Assembly: GCA_015489285.1 (NCBI GenBank)
Contig: WGAA01000210.1
Span: 1 to 11,422 of the forward strand
DNA: 11,422 nt
Direction: 5' to 3'
Source of the DNA: Anaerolineae bacterium
GTDB lineage: Bacteria; Chloroflexota; Anaerolineae; JAADDB01
Shown: positions 3,786 to 11,348 of the stretch, one piece after another
Numbering within the stretch: the stretch's first letter is position 1
How the letters are laid out: each line of letters begins with the position of its first letter
Notes under the pieces: model-generated
The model's database searches: none
The model's input: the letters and a program-made list of their open reading frames with translations, nothing else
What the model was told of the DNA's origin: nothing
Position numbers and translations under genes: made by a program

Positions 3786-6051
3786 ATTCCGTCCCCTTCT
3801 CCTGTAATGCCCGCCACACCCGCTCCGGGGTCAGGGGGATCTCGTTGAACCAGACCCCCGTCGCCTGCCGCACCGCGGCGATGATCGCGGGAGGCAAAGG
3901 GATGAACGGCATCTCCCCCATACCGCGAGCCCCATAAGGCCCCTGGGGGTCGGGAAATTCCATGATGATGGAACGCATCTCCTCGGGCACATCCTGCACC
4001 GTGGGGATGAGATACGTACTCAACCGGTCCGTCAACACCCGTCCCCCCTCCACCTGGAAATCCTCCATCACCGTCCAACCGAAGGCCTGGGCAATCGCCC
4101 CCTCGATCTGTCCCTCCACCTGCTGCGGGTTCACCGCCCGGCCCACATCGTCCACCGTGATGACCCGCGTCAGGTACACGTGCCCCGTCTCCGGGTCCAC
4201 CTCCACCTCGGCCACCTGCCCCACGTACCCGTAGGTGATGTTCGGGTCCGCGCGCCCCGTCTCCGGGTCATACGGCGTCGTGGGGCGGGGGATGTAACGG
4301 TAGTGGGCCACGGCGGGCCGCGCTTCCTCTTCCCGCCAGAGGCGCAACGCCTCCTCGGCCGCGCGTTTGATCGCGTTCCCCGCCATAAAGGTCATGCGGG
4401 AAGCCGAGGAACTGCCCGAGTTGTCCGTCTCCGCGGTGTGGGAGACGATGAGCGTAATCCGCTCCAGGGGCACGTCCAGGGCCTCCGCGGCGAATTGGGC
4501 CATCACCGTGTGCGCGCCCTGGCCCACATCCGCGCCCGCGTGCCGCACGACCACCCGCTCGATCTCCGCCCCGCCGTGAAGCTCCACCGTCGCGTGACAC
4601 TCGTCCACGAAGCCGTAGGAGAAGCCCACATTCTTGTAGGCAATGGCCAACCCCCGACCCCGAAGCCGCCGGGGCGATGTGGCCTCCAACGCGGCCAGAC
4701 CGGGACGGGGGGCGGGCGGTGTGGGTTCGGGTGGAGGAGGCGCCTGCCATCCGCGCTCTGCATCCCACGTCCACCCCGCTTCCAGGGCCAGACGTTCCAG
4801 CACCTGGGGCATGGTGCACCCCGGAGGAACGGGCGCCTGGGTGGGTAAGAGGGAGCCTTCCCGCAGGACGTTGCGCATCCGCAGTTCCACCGGGTCCATG
4901 TTTAGGGCCTCGGCCAGGCGGTTCATCATGTTCTCCGCAACGAAATGGCCCTGGGGCCCACCGAACCCGCGGAACGCGCCGCTGGGCAGGTTGTTCGTGT
5001 ACACGGCACGGGTATCCACCCAGACGTTGGGAACCTCGTAAGGGCCCACGCAGGCAAGGGTGGCGTTGCCCAGGACTTTGGTGCTCGTGTAGGCATAGGC
5101 CCCCGCGTCCAGGGTCAGGTCCACCTGGACGGCAACGAGGGTGCCGTCCCGTCGCGCCCCCCACCGGGCCCGAGCGACCATCGCGTGTCGCTTGTGGTGC
5201 CCGATGATGGATTCCTCGCGCGTCCAGACGATCTTCACCGGCCGGTCTATCCCCCGCTTGTGGAGATGCCACGCGGCCAGCGCCAGGATGATCTGTACGC
5301 TCATGTCCTCCCGACCGCCAAAGGCCCCTCCGATGGCCGCGTACCGCACGACGACCCGGTCTTCGGGAAGACCCAGGGCGTGGGCGATCTGCTCCCGGTC
5401 CTCGTGTGTCCACTGCCCCGCGGTGATGACGACCACCCGTCCCTCCTCGTCCACGTAGGCCACGCCGGCCTCGGGCTGGAGGTAGGCGTGTTCCTGGAAG
5501 CCCGTGCGGAAGGTCTCTTCGACGATGACATCGGCCTGCGCGAACCCTTCCTCGATATCCCCCCTGCGAATCCGGTACGCCTGGAGCACGTTGTTTTCCC
5601 TGTGTGCGTGGACCCGCGGCGCGTCGGGGGCCAGGGCCTCCTCCACGGAGGAGACGACGGGGAGGTCCTCGTAGGTGACGTCGATGAGGTCGAGCGCGGC
5701 CTGCGCCTGTTCCGCGGTTTCCGCGACGACCAGCGCCACCTGGTCGCCGACGAAACGGACGATGTCCGCGCCCTCCTTGTCCGATCCGGGCCCGCAGAGA
5801 ACGGGCTGGTCCCGGATGAGGAGCCCGTACTCGTTCACGGGGACGTCCTTGGCCGTGAAGACGGCGACGACGCCGTCCGCGGCTTCGGCTTTGCTCGTGT
5901 CGATGTGGACGATGCGCGCGTGAGGGCGGTGGGCGAAGAGGACTTTCATGTGGAGCATCCCGGGCATTTCGATGTCCCCCGGGTACAGCGCTTCGCCGGT
6001 GACTTTTTTCCACGCATCGACGCGAGGGATACTGCTTCCGATGGCACGCAT
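3784..6051 (-). CDS. Xanthine dehydrogenase family, molybdopterin-binding (large) subunit
   Basis: This 755-aa protein has the usual large-subunit length. ATG 6051 has GAGGAGG just upstream. The N-terminal a/b-hammerhead domain (about 1-140) precedes the two Moco domains. Seen motifs: GFQEHAYLQPE (184-194), GGAFGGRED (241-249), GAFRGFGGPQG (358-368), GADVGQGAHT (506-515) and the base glutamate E713 in GARGMGEMP. A Pro-rich segment at 437-450 separates the Moco domains. Such subunits hydroxylate N-heterocycles, aldehydes or related compounds using water at a Mo-cytosine-dinucleotide cofactor. It is not form I CO dehydrogenase (no AYRCSFR). Against bovine XDH recalled from memory, Glu802 and Phe914 appear kept (E248, F363) but Arg880 becomes N329, so xanthine is doubtful. 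It lies 51 bases downstream of its FAD/FeS partner. Confidence 0.95.
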   Translation of the reverse strand: MRAIGSSIPRVDAWKKVTGEALYPGDIEMPGMLHMKVLFAHRPHARIVHIDTSKAEAADGVVAVFTAKDVPVNEYGLLIRDQPVLCGPGSDKEGADIVRFVGDQVALVVAETAEQAQAALDLIDVTYEDLPVVSSVEEALAPDAPRVHAHRENNVLQAYRIRRGDIEEGFAQADVIVEETFRTGFQEHAYLQPEAGVAYVDEEGRVVVITAGQWTHEDREQIAHALGLPEDRVVVRYAAIGGAFGGREDMSVQIILALAAWHLHKRGIDRPVKIVWTREESIIGHHKRHAMVARARWGARRDGTLVAVQVDLTLDAGAYAYTSTKVLGNATLACVGPYEVPNVWVDTRAVYTNNLPSGAFRGFGGPQGHFVAENMMNRLAEALNMDPVELRMRNVLREGSLLPTQAPVPPGCTMPQVLERLALEAGWTWDAERGWQAPPPPEPTPPAPRPGLAALEATSPRRLRGRGLAIAYKNVGFSYGFVDECHATVELHGGAEIERVVVRHAGADVGQGAHTVMAQFAAEALDVPLERITLIVSHTAETDNSGSSSASRMTFMAGNAIKRAAEEALRLWREEEARPAVAHYRYIPRPTTPYDPETGRADPNITYGYVGQVAEVEVDPETGHVYLTRVITVDDVGRAVNPQQVEGQIEGAIAQAFGWTVMEDFQVEGGRVLTDRLSTYLIPTVQDVPEEMRSIIMEFPDPQGPYGARGMGEMPFIPLPPAIIAAVRQATGVWFNEIPLTPERVWRALQEKGTE

Positions 6052-6102
6052 AGCAGCCTCCTCAAATAGACGTGTTGCAGAATAGGGTCTCAGGTCGCGA
6101 GG

Positions 6103-7638
6103 CTAGGAACGGGAGGCCATTTCCCGGGCAGCCCGTTCCACGGCCCGCACGATTTTCTCGTATCCCGTGCAGCGACAAAGATTCCCCGTCAAGGCCAGGC
6201 GGATTTCGTCCGGCGTGGGGTCGGGGATTTCCTCCAGGAGTTTCACCGATGACATGACGAAGCCGGGCGTGCAGTAGCCACATTGGACCGCGCCTTCGAG
6301 GACGAAGGATTTTTGCACAGGGTGGAGGTGAGCGTGTTCGTCCGGGCTATCCTCGGCCATGGACAGGACGTTCAGCTGCGCGGGGGTGTGGGCAGGAGGC
6401 TCGGCCAGCCCGCTCACCCCTTCCACCGTCACGATGTCCGCCCCCTGAGCCCGCTCCGCGGGGACGAGACAGCTCATGACCGCGACGCCGTCCAGCCACA
6501 CGGTGCAAGCGCCACATTCCCCTTCGGCACATCCTTCCTTCACGCCGGTAAGGTGGCCGGCTTCCCGCAGGGCCTGGAGGAGGGTTTTCCCCGCCACGCG
6601 GTGAAGCACCACCCGGCGCCCGTTGACGGTGGTCTCCACATCGTCCCCCGATTGGAGGGTGTAGCGGGGCGCTTCCCCGGCAGCGAAGGGAAGCCGTCCG
6701 TCCCAGGTGCCCCACAGACGGGGGATTCGCCGGGGCCACCCCTGGCGTTCTCGCCCCTCGCGCAGGGCGTACAGGGCCCGACGGACCAGGGTGCGGACCT
6801 GGGAGCGACGGTAGGCCGCGCTGCCGCGAATGTCGTCGATGGGGCGGGCGGCCTGGGCGGCCAGTTCCGCGGCCCGTTCGATGCGCTCATCGGTCAGCCC
6901 ACCCCCTACCAGGGCCTCCTCGGCCTCGACGGCCCGAACGATGGTGGGCGCGACGGAGCCCAGGGTGATGCGCGCTGCGACCACCGGTAAGGTGTCCCCC
7001 GGCGGTTGGTCGGAGGCGGGGGGCTCGGCAAAGGTGAGGATGAGGGCCGCGTTGACGACGGAGATGGCCTGGGCCCGACGCAGGCCGAGTTTGAGGAAGA
7101 TGCCCCGTTGCGTGGGTTGCATCAGAGGGACGAGGATGTCCACCAGCATTTCGTCGGGGCGCATGTCCACACGTCGGACGCCTTTGTAGAATTCGGGGAG
7201 GGTGAGGACCCGCCGCCCCCGCCGGGAGGCCAGGACGAGGCGCGCGCCCAGGGCCCACAGGGGAGGGATGGTGTCGTTGGCCGGGGAGGCGGTGATGAGA
7301 TTGCCGGCCACGGTGCCCCGATTGCGGATTTGGGGAGCCCCCACTTCCCAGCTGGCCCGAGCCAGGGGGTAGGCGCGCTCGACGAGGATGGGGGTGCTGA
7401 CGACGTGGTGATGGGTGACGAGGGGGCCGATGTGGGCCACCCCGTCGGGATCAACGGTGACCTGTTCTAGCCCGGGGATGCGGGAGATGTCGATGAGCAC
7501 GGCCGCGTCCCGCACGCGGCGCCGGAGCTCCAGGAGGACGTCCGTGCCTCCCGCGATGACCCGGGCCTGTTCCCGGAATCGGTCCAACAGCTCTAAGGCC
7601 TCGGCCACATGGGCGGGCGTGTAATAGCGTTGCCACAT
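6103..7638 (-). CDS. Fused FAD-binding and [2Fe-2S] subunit of a molybdenum hydroxylase
   Basis: This 511-aa protein joins two subunits that are usually separate (CoxM- and CoxS-like). Residues 1-295 form the FAD domain, with AGGTD (29-33), TVAGNLITASPAND (109-122) and the flavoprotein C-terminal domain. After a linker (about 296-335), residues 336-511 form the iron-sulfur domain. C370, C375, C378 and C390 make the plant-type [2Fe-2S] site, and C453, C456, C488 and C490 (QCGYCTPG, NLCRCTGY) the alpha-helical one. All eight ligands are present. The order FAD then FeS is the reverse of the FeS-FAD order in XdhA of Rhodobacter and in eukaryotic XDH. ATG 7638 is chosen over an upstream in-frame start because GGAGGTGAT sits just before it and FAD-domain similarity begins there. 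Electrons would pass from the 3784-6051 subunit through both clusters to FAD; the acceptor is unknown. Confidence 0.95.
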   Translation of the reverse strand: MWQRYYTPAHVAEALELLDRFREQARVIAGGTDVLLELRRRVRDAAVLIDISRIPGLEQVTVDPDGVAHIGPLVTHHHVVSTPILVERAYPLARASWEVGAPQIRNRGTVAGNLITASPANDTIPPLWALGARLVLASRRGRRVLTLPEFYKGVRRVDMRPDEMLVDILVPLMQPTQRGIFLKLGLRRAQAISVVNAALILTFAEPPASDQPPGDTLPVVAARITLGSVAPTIVRAVEAEEALVGGGLTDERIERAAELAAQAARPIDDIRGSAAYRRSQVRTLVRRALYALREGRERQGWPRRIPRLWGTWDGRLPFAAGEAPRYTLQSGDDVETTVNGRRVVLHRVAGKTLLQALREAGHLTGVKEGCAEGECGACTVWLDGVAVMSCLVPAERAQGADIVTVEGVSGLAEPPAHTPAQLNVLSMAEDSPDEHAHLHPVQKSFVLEGAVQCGYCTPGFVMSSVKLLEEIPDPTPDEIRLALTGNLCRCTGYEKIVRAVERAAREMASRS

Positions 7639-7736
7639 GGAATCACCTCCACATGTTTCGGTAGACTTCCCGGATCCGGCGGACCCCGGCGGCCTACCCA
7701 AGCTTCATCCCGGTTCTTCCGTTCCCCCACCCGATG

Positions 7737-7746
7737 CAGTATACTG
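7737..7746. promoter_or_regulatory. Palindromic -10-like element between divergent genes
   Basis: CAGTATACTG is a perfect palindrome in the 147-base gap between the hydroxylase operon and the HIT gene. It gives TATACT on both strands (7740-7745 on plus, 7738-7743 on minus). Symmetric -10 elements are known to drive divergent transcription in bacteria. No good -35 is seen at 16-18 bases on either side, so the call is tentative. Confidence 0.35.
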
Positions 7747-7785
7747 GGCAGGGGAGTCCAACCTTTCCGGGACGAGGGTAGAACG

Positions 7786-8265
7786 ATGCGTCATTTGTGG
7801 GCACCTTGGCGAATCGATTTCATTCGCGGGCCCAAGCCCGAGGAGTGTGTGTTCTGTGCCAAAATCCACGGGGATGACGATGTGGAGCATATCGTTGCCC
7901 GCGGAAAGCACGTGTACGTTGCTTTGAACAAGTATCCCTACAACAACGGTCACCTCCTCGTCATTCCTTACGCGCACGTGCCCAGTATAGAGGATCTGGA
8001 CGATGCGACGCTACTCGAGCTCATGCACATGACGAACAAGGCGTTGCAGGCGCTGAAAGCTGCTATGCACCCCCACGGCTTCAACATCGGCATCAACCTG
8101 GGCGCCGAAGCCGGCGCGGGGATTCGGGATCACGTGCACTTGCACATCGTCCCTCGCTGGGCCGCGGACGCGAATTTCATCAGCGTACTGGCCAATACCC
8201 GAACGATTCCCCAATGGCTGGATGAGACGTATCGGGAGCTGAAGGCCCATTGGCCCCGGGAATGA
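7786..8265 (+). CDS. HIT-family nucleotide hydrolase/Ap4A phosphorylase-like protein
   Basis: This 159-aa protein starts MRHLWAPWRIDFI, typical of the Ap4A-phosphorylase-like branch of the histidine triad family. CVFC (21-24) is the usual zinc-binding pair. The triad HVHLHIV (116-122) carries the catalytic middle His118, and the following PRWAADANFISVLANTRTI matches the branch C-terminus. Such enzymes cleave diadenosine polyphosphates or other nucleoside phosphoramidate and phosphate links in the cytoplasm; the substrate here is inferred only from the family. ATG 7786 is preferred to the open upstream frame because the conserved N-terminus starts there, though the ribosome site (GAGGG, 7774-7778) is weak. 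The gene diverges from the hydroxylase operon and has no same-strand neighbour. Confidence 0.93.
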   Translation: MRHLWAPWRIDFIRGPKPEECVFCAKIHGDDDVEHIVARGKHVYVALNKYPYNNGHLLVIPYAHVPSIEDLDDATLLELMHMTNKALQALKAAMHPHGFNIGINLGAEAGAGIRDHVHLHIVPRWAADANFISVLANTRTIPQWLDETYRELKAHWPRE

Positions 8266-8274
8266 CGCTCCCGG
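8256..8274 (+). terminator. Stem-loop over the HIT stop codon
   Basis: CCGGGA (8256-8261) pairs with TCCCGG (8269-8274) around a 7-base loop containing the TGA (8263-8265). The stem bases are identical to those of the hairpin at 2968-2982. A G-run rather than a T-run follows, so intrinsic termination is doubtful. Confidence 0.3.
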
Positions 8275-8325
8275 ATGGGGGGTATTATATCACAGGTTGG
8301 GTGGACGGCGGGCGGCGGCATGTTG

Positions 8326-8634
8326 GTCATTCGTCATTCGTCATACGTCATGCGTCAGGCGGCGATGAGAACGTCGGCGCTGTAGACGTATCTTGGCTTG
8401 ATGACGTGATGCGTGATGCGTGATGCGTGATGCGTGACGTCATTCGTCATGCGTCAGGCGCCGGTGAGGACGTCGGCGCTGTAGACGTATCTTGGCTTGA
8501 TGACGTGATGCGTGATGCGTAATGCGTGATGCGTAATGCGTAACTTGAAGATAAGTGGGCTTTGTAGAGTCCACTTTGTCTTCGAGCCGGGGAGTTACTC
8601 GTTACTCCGTTACTCGTTACTCGTCACTCGTTAT
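8326..8634 (+). repeat. Composite heptamer element, copy D (largest copy)
   Basis: This fills nearly all of the HIT-to-SGNH gap. Order: five GTCANNC heptamers (8326-8360), core 1 (8361-8405), four GTGATGC (8406-8433), three GTCANNC (8439-8459), core 1 again (8460-8504, 3 differences in 45), five GTRATGC (8505-8539), core 2 (8540-8594) with hairpin AAGTGG (8553-8558)/CCACTT (8571-8576), then GTTACTC heptamers to 8634. The last heptamers overlap the 3' end of the SGNH gene. Copy C is the same element inverted. No gene is seen inside. Confidence 0.88.
8340..8537 (+). repeat. 99-bp tandem duplication within copy D
   Basis: Core 1 with flanking heptamers occurs twice, offset by 99 bases (8361 with 8460, 8354 with 8453, 8406 with 8505). 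The two 45-base core 1 copies differ at three positions near their left end. Copy C has a single core 1, so the duplication is specific to copy D here. Confidence 0.85.
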
Positions 8635-9468
8635 TTGGTTAATCACCACGTCCGCGACCCGAGCGTGGCCTTCGGCCGTGAGGTGGATGCCGTCGGGCTG
8701 GAGCCATGCGTCCTCCACCGGGTCCAGGGCCCGGGCGACGTCGATCAGGGGGACGCGGTGGGCACGGGCTACCCGCCGTATCACCTCCCGGGTCCGCTCG
8801 CAGACGTCCATCTGGTAGGCACGCACCGCGTCCGGCCATTCCGGGTGAAAGTGGGCCCCCACAGGGGTCGGCGTCAGAAGTCCCATTTCGACCCCGGCCC
8901 GGTCCGCTTCCCTCACAAGGCGTTCCAGCACCTCGCCCGTCTGTTCCGGCGTCAACCGGGGAAGGCAGCGAGGAGGCACAGGACGCGGGGGCGGTAATCG
9001 CCACACCCGAAACGCGTGGAGCAACCGGCTGTACCGTCCCCATCCCCGAGGCAGGTGGGCCCACCGCCACACATCCCAGGCCGTCCGCTGGAGATGACAA
9101 TCGTTGAGCCCAAAGGCTACGAGTACCCGGTCCGGCCGCCAGGGAAGCACATCCCGCCGCCATCGGGCCCACCCCTGCAGGCTGGTCTCCCCCGGAATAC
9201 TCACGTCCACCACCCGCCAGGGCGTTCCCCTTGCGGCCAACTCCTCCCCCACGCGCACAGGCCAGGCCAGACGGGGATCCGGCAACCCGTACCCCCAGGG
9301 GATGCTATCCCCCAGGACGAGGAGGGTCGGGGCGTCTTGTGGGGCCGAGACCACCTCCCCCCGTATCCGGTCCCCCGGCGCGGGAGGCAGATGGCCCCAG
9401 CGGGCCCGTCGGGCCCACCCTTCCAGCAGGATGAGGGCCAGGATCCAAACCCCGTGTGTCCGTCTCAT
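8617..9468 (-). CDS. SGNH/GDSL-family hydrolase, probably membrane-anchored or exported
   Basis: This 283-aa protein has the SGNH blocks in order: VLGDSIPWG with nucleophile S55 (block I), PGETS with G93 (block II), FGLND with N122 (block III) and DGIHLT with D259 and H262 (block V). A short hydrophobic N-terminal stretch (GVWILALILLEGW, about 6-18) followed by Arg residues suggests a signal anchor, although it is brief. Family members are esterases, lipases or carbohydrate deacetylases; the substrate is not predictable. Its ATG overlaps the birA stop (ATGA, 9465-9468), implying coupled translation, so an in-frame upstream start is rejected. The last residues, TSDE, and the TAA are encoded by the GTTACTC array of the composite repeat, so the element replaced or extended the native C-terminus. 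Third gene of the operon. Confidence 0.9.
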   Translation of the reverse strand: MRRTHGVWILALILLEGWARRARWGHLPPAPGDRIRGEVVSAPQDAPTLLVLGDSIPWGYGLPDPRLAWPVRVGEELAARGTPWRVVDVSIPGETSLQGWARWRRDVLPWRPDRVLVAFGLNDCHLQRTAWDVWRWAHLPRGWGRYSRLLHAFRVWRLPPPRPVPPRCLPRLTPEQTGEVLERLVREADRAGVEMGLLTPTPVGAHFHPEWPDAVRAYQMDVCERTREVIRRVARAHRVPLIDVARALDPVEDAWLQPDGIHLTAEGHARVADVVINQITSDE

Positions 9469-10244
9469 GCGTGTCGTACACTCACATCCCCGACGCGGAG
9501 CACCACCCGCTCCCCTTCCCGCCGGAGGACGAGGGCGCCCTCCTCGGTCACGTCCTCGGCCAGCCCCTCCCAGCGCGCCTCTCCCTCCATTACCCAAACG
9601 GGACGGCCCAGGGTGACCAGTCGGTCCTTCCACGCGGGGACGGGGGACCATCCCTGTTGGAGACGGTGGTAATACCGGCTCATGTGGTACATGTAGCCGT
9701 AGATGAGGGGTTCACGCGCGCATTGATGGCCGGTGACCTGGGCCAGGGAGGTGGCCACTTCGGCCAGGGGATGGGTCGGGGGGAAGTAGGTGTTCACATT
9801 GAGCCCCAATCCCAGAATGACCGCGTCGAGGTCGCCCCCCTCCCACAGGGTTTCCACGAGGATGCCTCCGACCTTTTTCCCCTCCAGGAGGATATCGTTG
9901 GGCCATTTGAGCTGAGGGGAAAGGCCGGGGAGTTCCTCCAGTGTGTCGCACATGGCCAATCCCGCGATCATCCCCACGTATCCGAGGAGGTGAGAGGGGA
10001 GGAAGGTGGGCCGCAGGAGGAGGGAGGAGAGGATGGCGGAACCGGGCGGGGCCCACCAGCTGCGTCCGGCCCGACCCCGCCCGGCCTCCTGTTCTTCCGC
10101 GAGGACGAGAAGGCCCTCGGCCGCGCCGGCCTGAGCGGCCGCGCGGGCCTCATCCTGAGTCGAGCTCACGCGATAAGCGTAATGGAGGGGCCAGCCCAGG
10201 GCCAGCCCCTGCAGGCGCGATCGGAGGAAGTCGATATCCAGCAT
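9465..10244 (-). CDS. birA: Biotin--[acetyl-CoA-carboxylase] ligase, group I (no DNA-binding domain)
   Basis: This 259-aa protein activates biotin with ATP and transfers it to the lysine of a biotin carboxyl carrier protein. Seen motifs: SSTQDEA (27-33, substrate loop), GRGRAGRSW (55-63, the biotinyl-AMP loop), LKWPNDILL (112-120) and KKVGGILVE (123-131), then GLGLNVN (145-151). A small C-terminal SH3-like domain follows (about 212-259). There is no N-terminal helix-turn-helix, so it should not repress biotin genes as E. coli BirA does. ATG 10244 lies 24 bases after the LLM gene and has no clear ribosome site, suggesting dependence on upstream translation. It overlaps the SGNH gene by 4 bases. 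No biotin-synthesis or carboxylase gene is adjacent. Confidence 0.95.
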   Translation of the reverse strand: MLDIDFLRSRLQGLALGWPLHYAYRVSSTQDEARAAAQAGAAEGLLVLAEEQEAGRGRAGRSWWAPPGSAILSSLLLRPTFLPSHLLGYVGMIAGLAMCDTLEELPGLSPQLKWPNDILLEGKKVGGILVETLWEGGDLDAVILGLGLNVNTYFPPTHPLAEVATSLAQVTGHQCAREPLIYGYMYHMSRYYHRLQQGWSPVPAWKDRLVTLGRPVWVMEGEARWEGLAEDVTEEGALVLRREGERVVLRVGDVSVRHA

Positions 10245-10268
10245 AGTCCGCCCGGCGAACGCGTCCCC

Positions 10269-11276
10269 TTAGAACCCCTCGGCAAAGGTGTCGATCATCA
10301 ACTTCACATCGTCACCCAGGGGGTAGAGGACGGGGCAGGTGCAGCCCGCGTCGCAGTATTCCCGCACCTTGCGCCGCACCTCCTCGGGGGTGCCGCTGGC
10401 CGTGATCATCTGGACCACGTCGTCCGGGACGAGGCGCATGGCCTGTTCTATCTGCTCCTCGGTTGCCGGCCAGTCCAGGATCCGGTTGATCTCGTCGATG
10501 AGTTCCTGGTCCACGCCGCTGGCCTTCATGATGTGGGGCTGCTGGCCCAGGTATTGGGTGACCAGCTTGCGGGCGTTGTCCAGGGCCTTCTTCCGGTCGT
10601 GGTCCACGGAGCAGACGACGAGTTGGGGACGGTCGATGTCGTCGATGGAGCGCCCGGCCCGTTTGGCCCCGATGGCCAGGTGTTCCATGGCCATTTCGTT
10701 GTACTTGGGGGATACGAGATAGTTGAGCAGGACGCCGTCCGCGATCTCCCCGGCCAGCTCCATCATCTTCATGCCCGTCGCTCCGATGTAGATGGGCACA
10801 TTGCGGGGGCCCTTGCGTCCGTACACCACATCCAGCATGATGTCCGTCACGTGGACGAATTCCCCGTGGAAGGTGACCCGTTCGCCGTTGAGGAGGCGTC
10901 GGACGACGGTGACGATCTCCCGCATGGCCTTGAGGGGTTTCCGCCGTTGGACGCCGACCTTGCTGGCCAGGGGCTCCCACCAGGCCCCAATGCCCAGCAT
11001 AATGCGGTCGGGGGCCAGGTCGTCCAGGGTGAGGAACGTGCTGGCGATGAGGGCCGGATTTCGCGTCCAGCAATTGATGACGCCGCTTCCCACCTTGATG
11101 CGCTCTGTGGTAGCGGCGTAGGCGGCCATGGGCACGATCGCATCCCGGACCAGACGGGATTCGGCCTGCCAGACCGCGTCGAACCCCTTTTCCTCTGCGT
11201 ATTGGACATAGGGAATGGCTTCGGTGCGCAAGTCATGTTTGTCTTGCATGTACAGGGCAACACACGGTTTGCTCAT
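10269..11276 (-). CDS. LLM-class (luciferase-like) flavin/F420-dependent oxidoreductase, Mer-like
   Basis: This 335-aa protein is a bacterial-luciferase-like TIM barrel. Features seen: AIPYVQYAEEKGFDAVWQAE near the N-terminus, ERIKVGSGVINCWTRNP (58-74), the strand LDDLAPDRIMLGIGAW (84-99), and VPIYIGATGMKMMELAGEIADG (160-181), the region that holds the cofactor phosphate in F420-dependent members such as methylene-H4MPT reductase (Mer). Whether it uses F420 or FMN cannot be told from sequence alone, and the substrate is unknown. ATG 11276 is preferred over an in-frame GTG at 11288 because that GTG lies in the ribosome site GGAGGAG (11280-11286). The C-terminus has a clustered CDAGCTC (308-314). 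It is the first gene of the operon with birA and the SGNH hydrolase. Confidence 0.92.
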   Translation of the reverse strand: MSKPCVALYMQDKHDLRTEAIPYVQYAEEKGFDAVWQAESRLVRDAIVPMAAYAATTERIKVGSGVINCWTRNPALIASTFLTLDDLAPDRIMLGIGAWWEPLASKVGVQRRKPLKAMREIVTVVRRLLNGERVTFHGEFVHVTDIMLDVVYGRKGPRNVPIYIGATGMKMMELAGEIADGVLLNYLVSPKYNEMAMEHLAIGAKRAGRSIDDIDRPQLVVCSVDHDRKKALDNARKLVTQYLGQQPHIMKASGVDQELIDEINRILDWPATEEQIEQAMRLVPDDVVQMITASGTPEEVRRKVREYCDAGCTCPVLYPLGDDVKLMIDTFAEGF

Positions 11277-11348
11277 GATCTCCTCCACTGTTGGACTTCC
11301 ACGTCCTGGGATAACCCACTTACACGGGGGAACATCCTGTGCGCCTGC

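Noticed and set aside
3784..7638. Form I aerobic CO dehydrogenase (coxSLM)
   Set aside because: The large subunit lacks the AYRCSFR active-site loop, and the medium and small subunits are fused in a non-cox order. The CoxG-like neighbour alone does not establish CO oxidation.
8553..8576. Core 2 hairpin as the intrinsic terminator of the SGNH operon
   Set aside because: The AAGTGG/CCACTT stem is AT-containing with a 12-base loop and no real T-run on the minus strand. Termination is possible but not supported well enough to annotate.
483..8640. CRISPR array interpretation of the regularly spaced repeats
   Set aside because: The units are contiguous 7-mers with no unique spacers of uniform length, and no cas genes are present.
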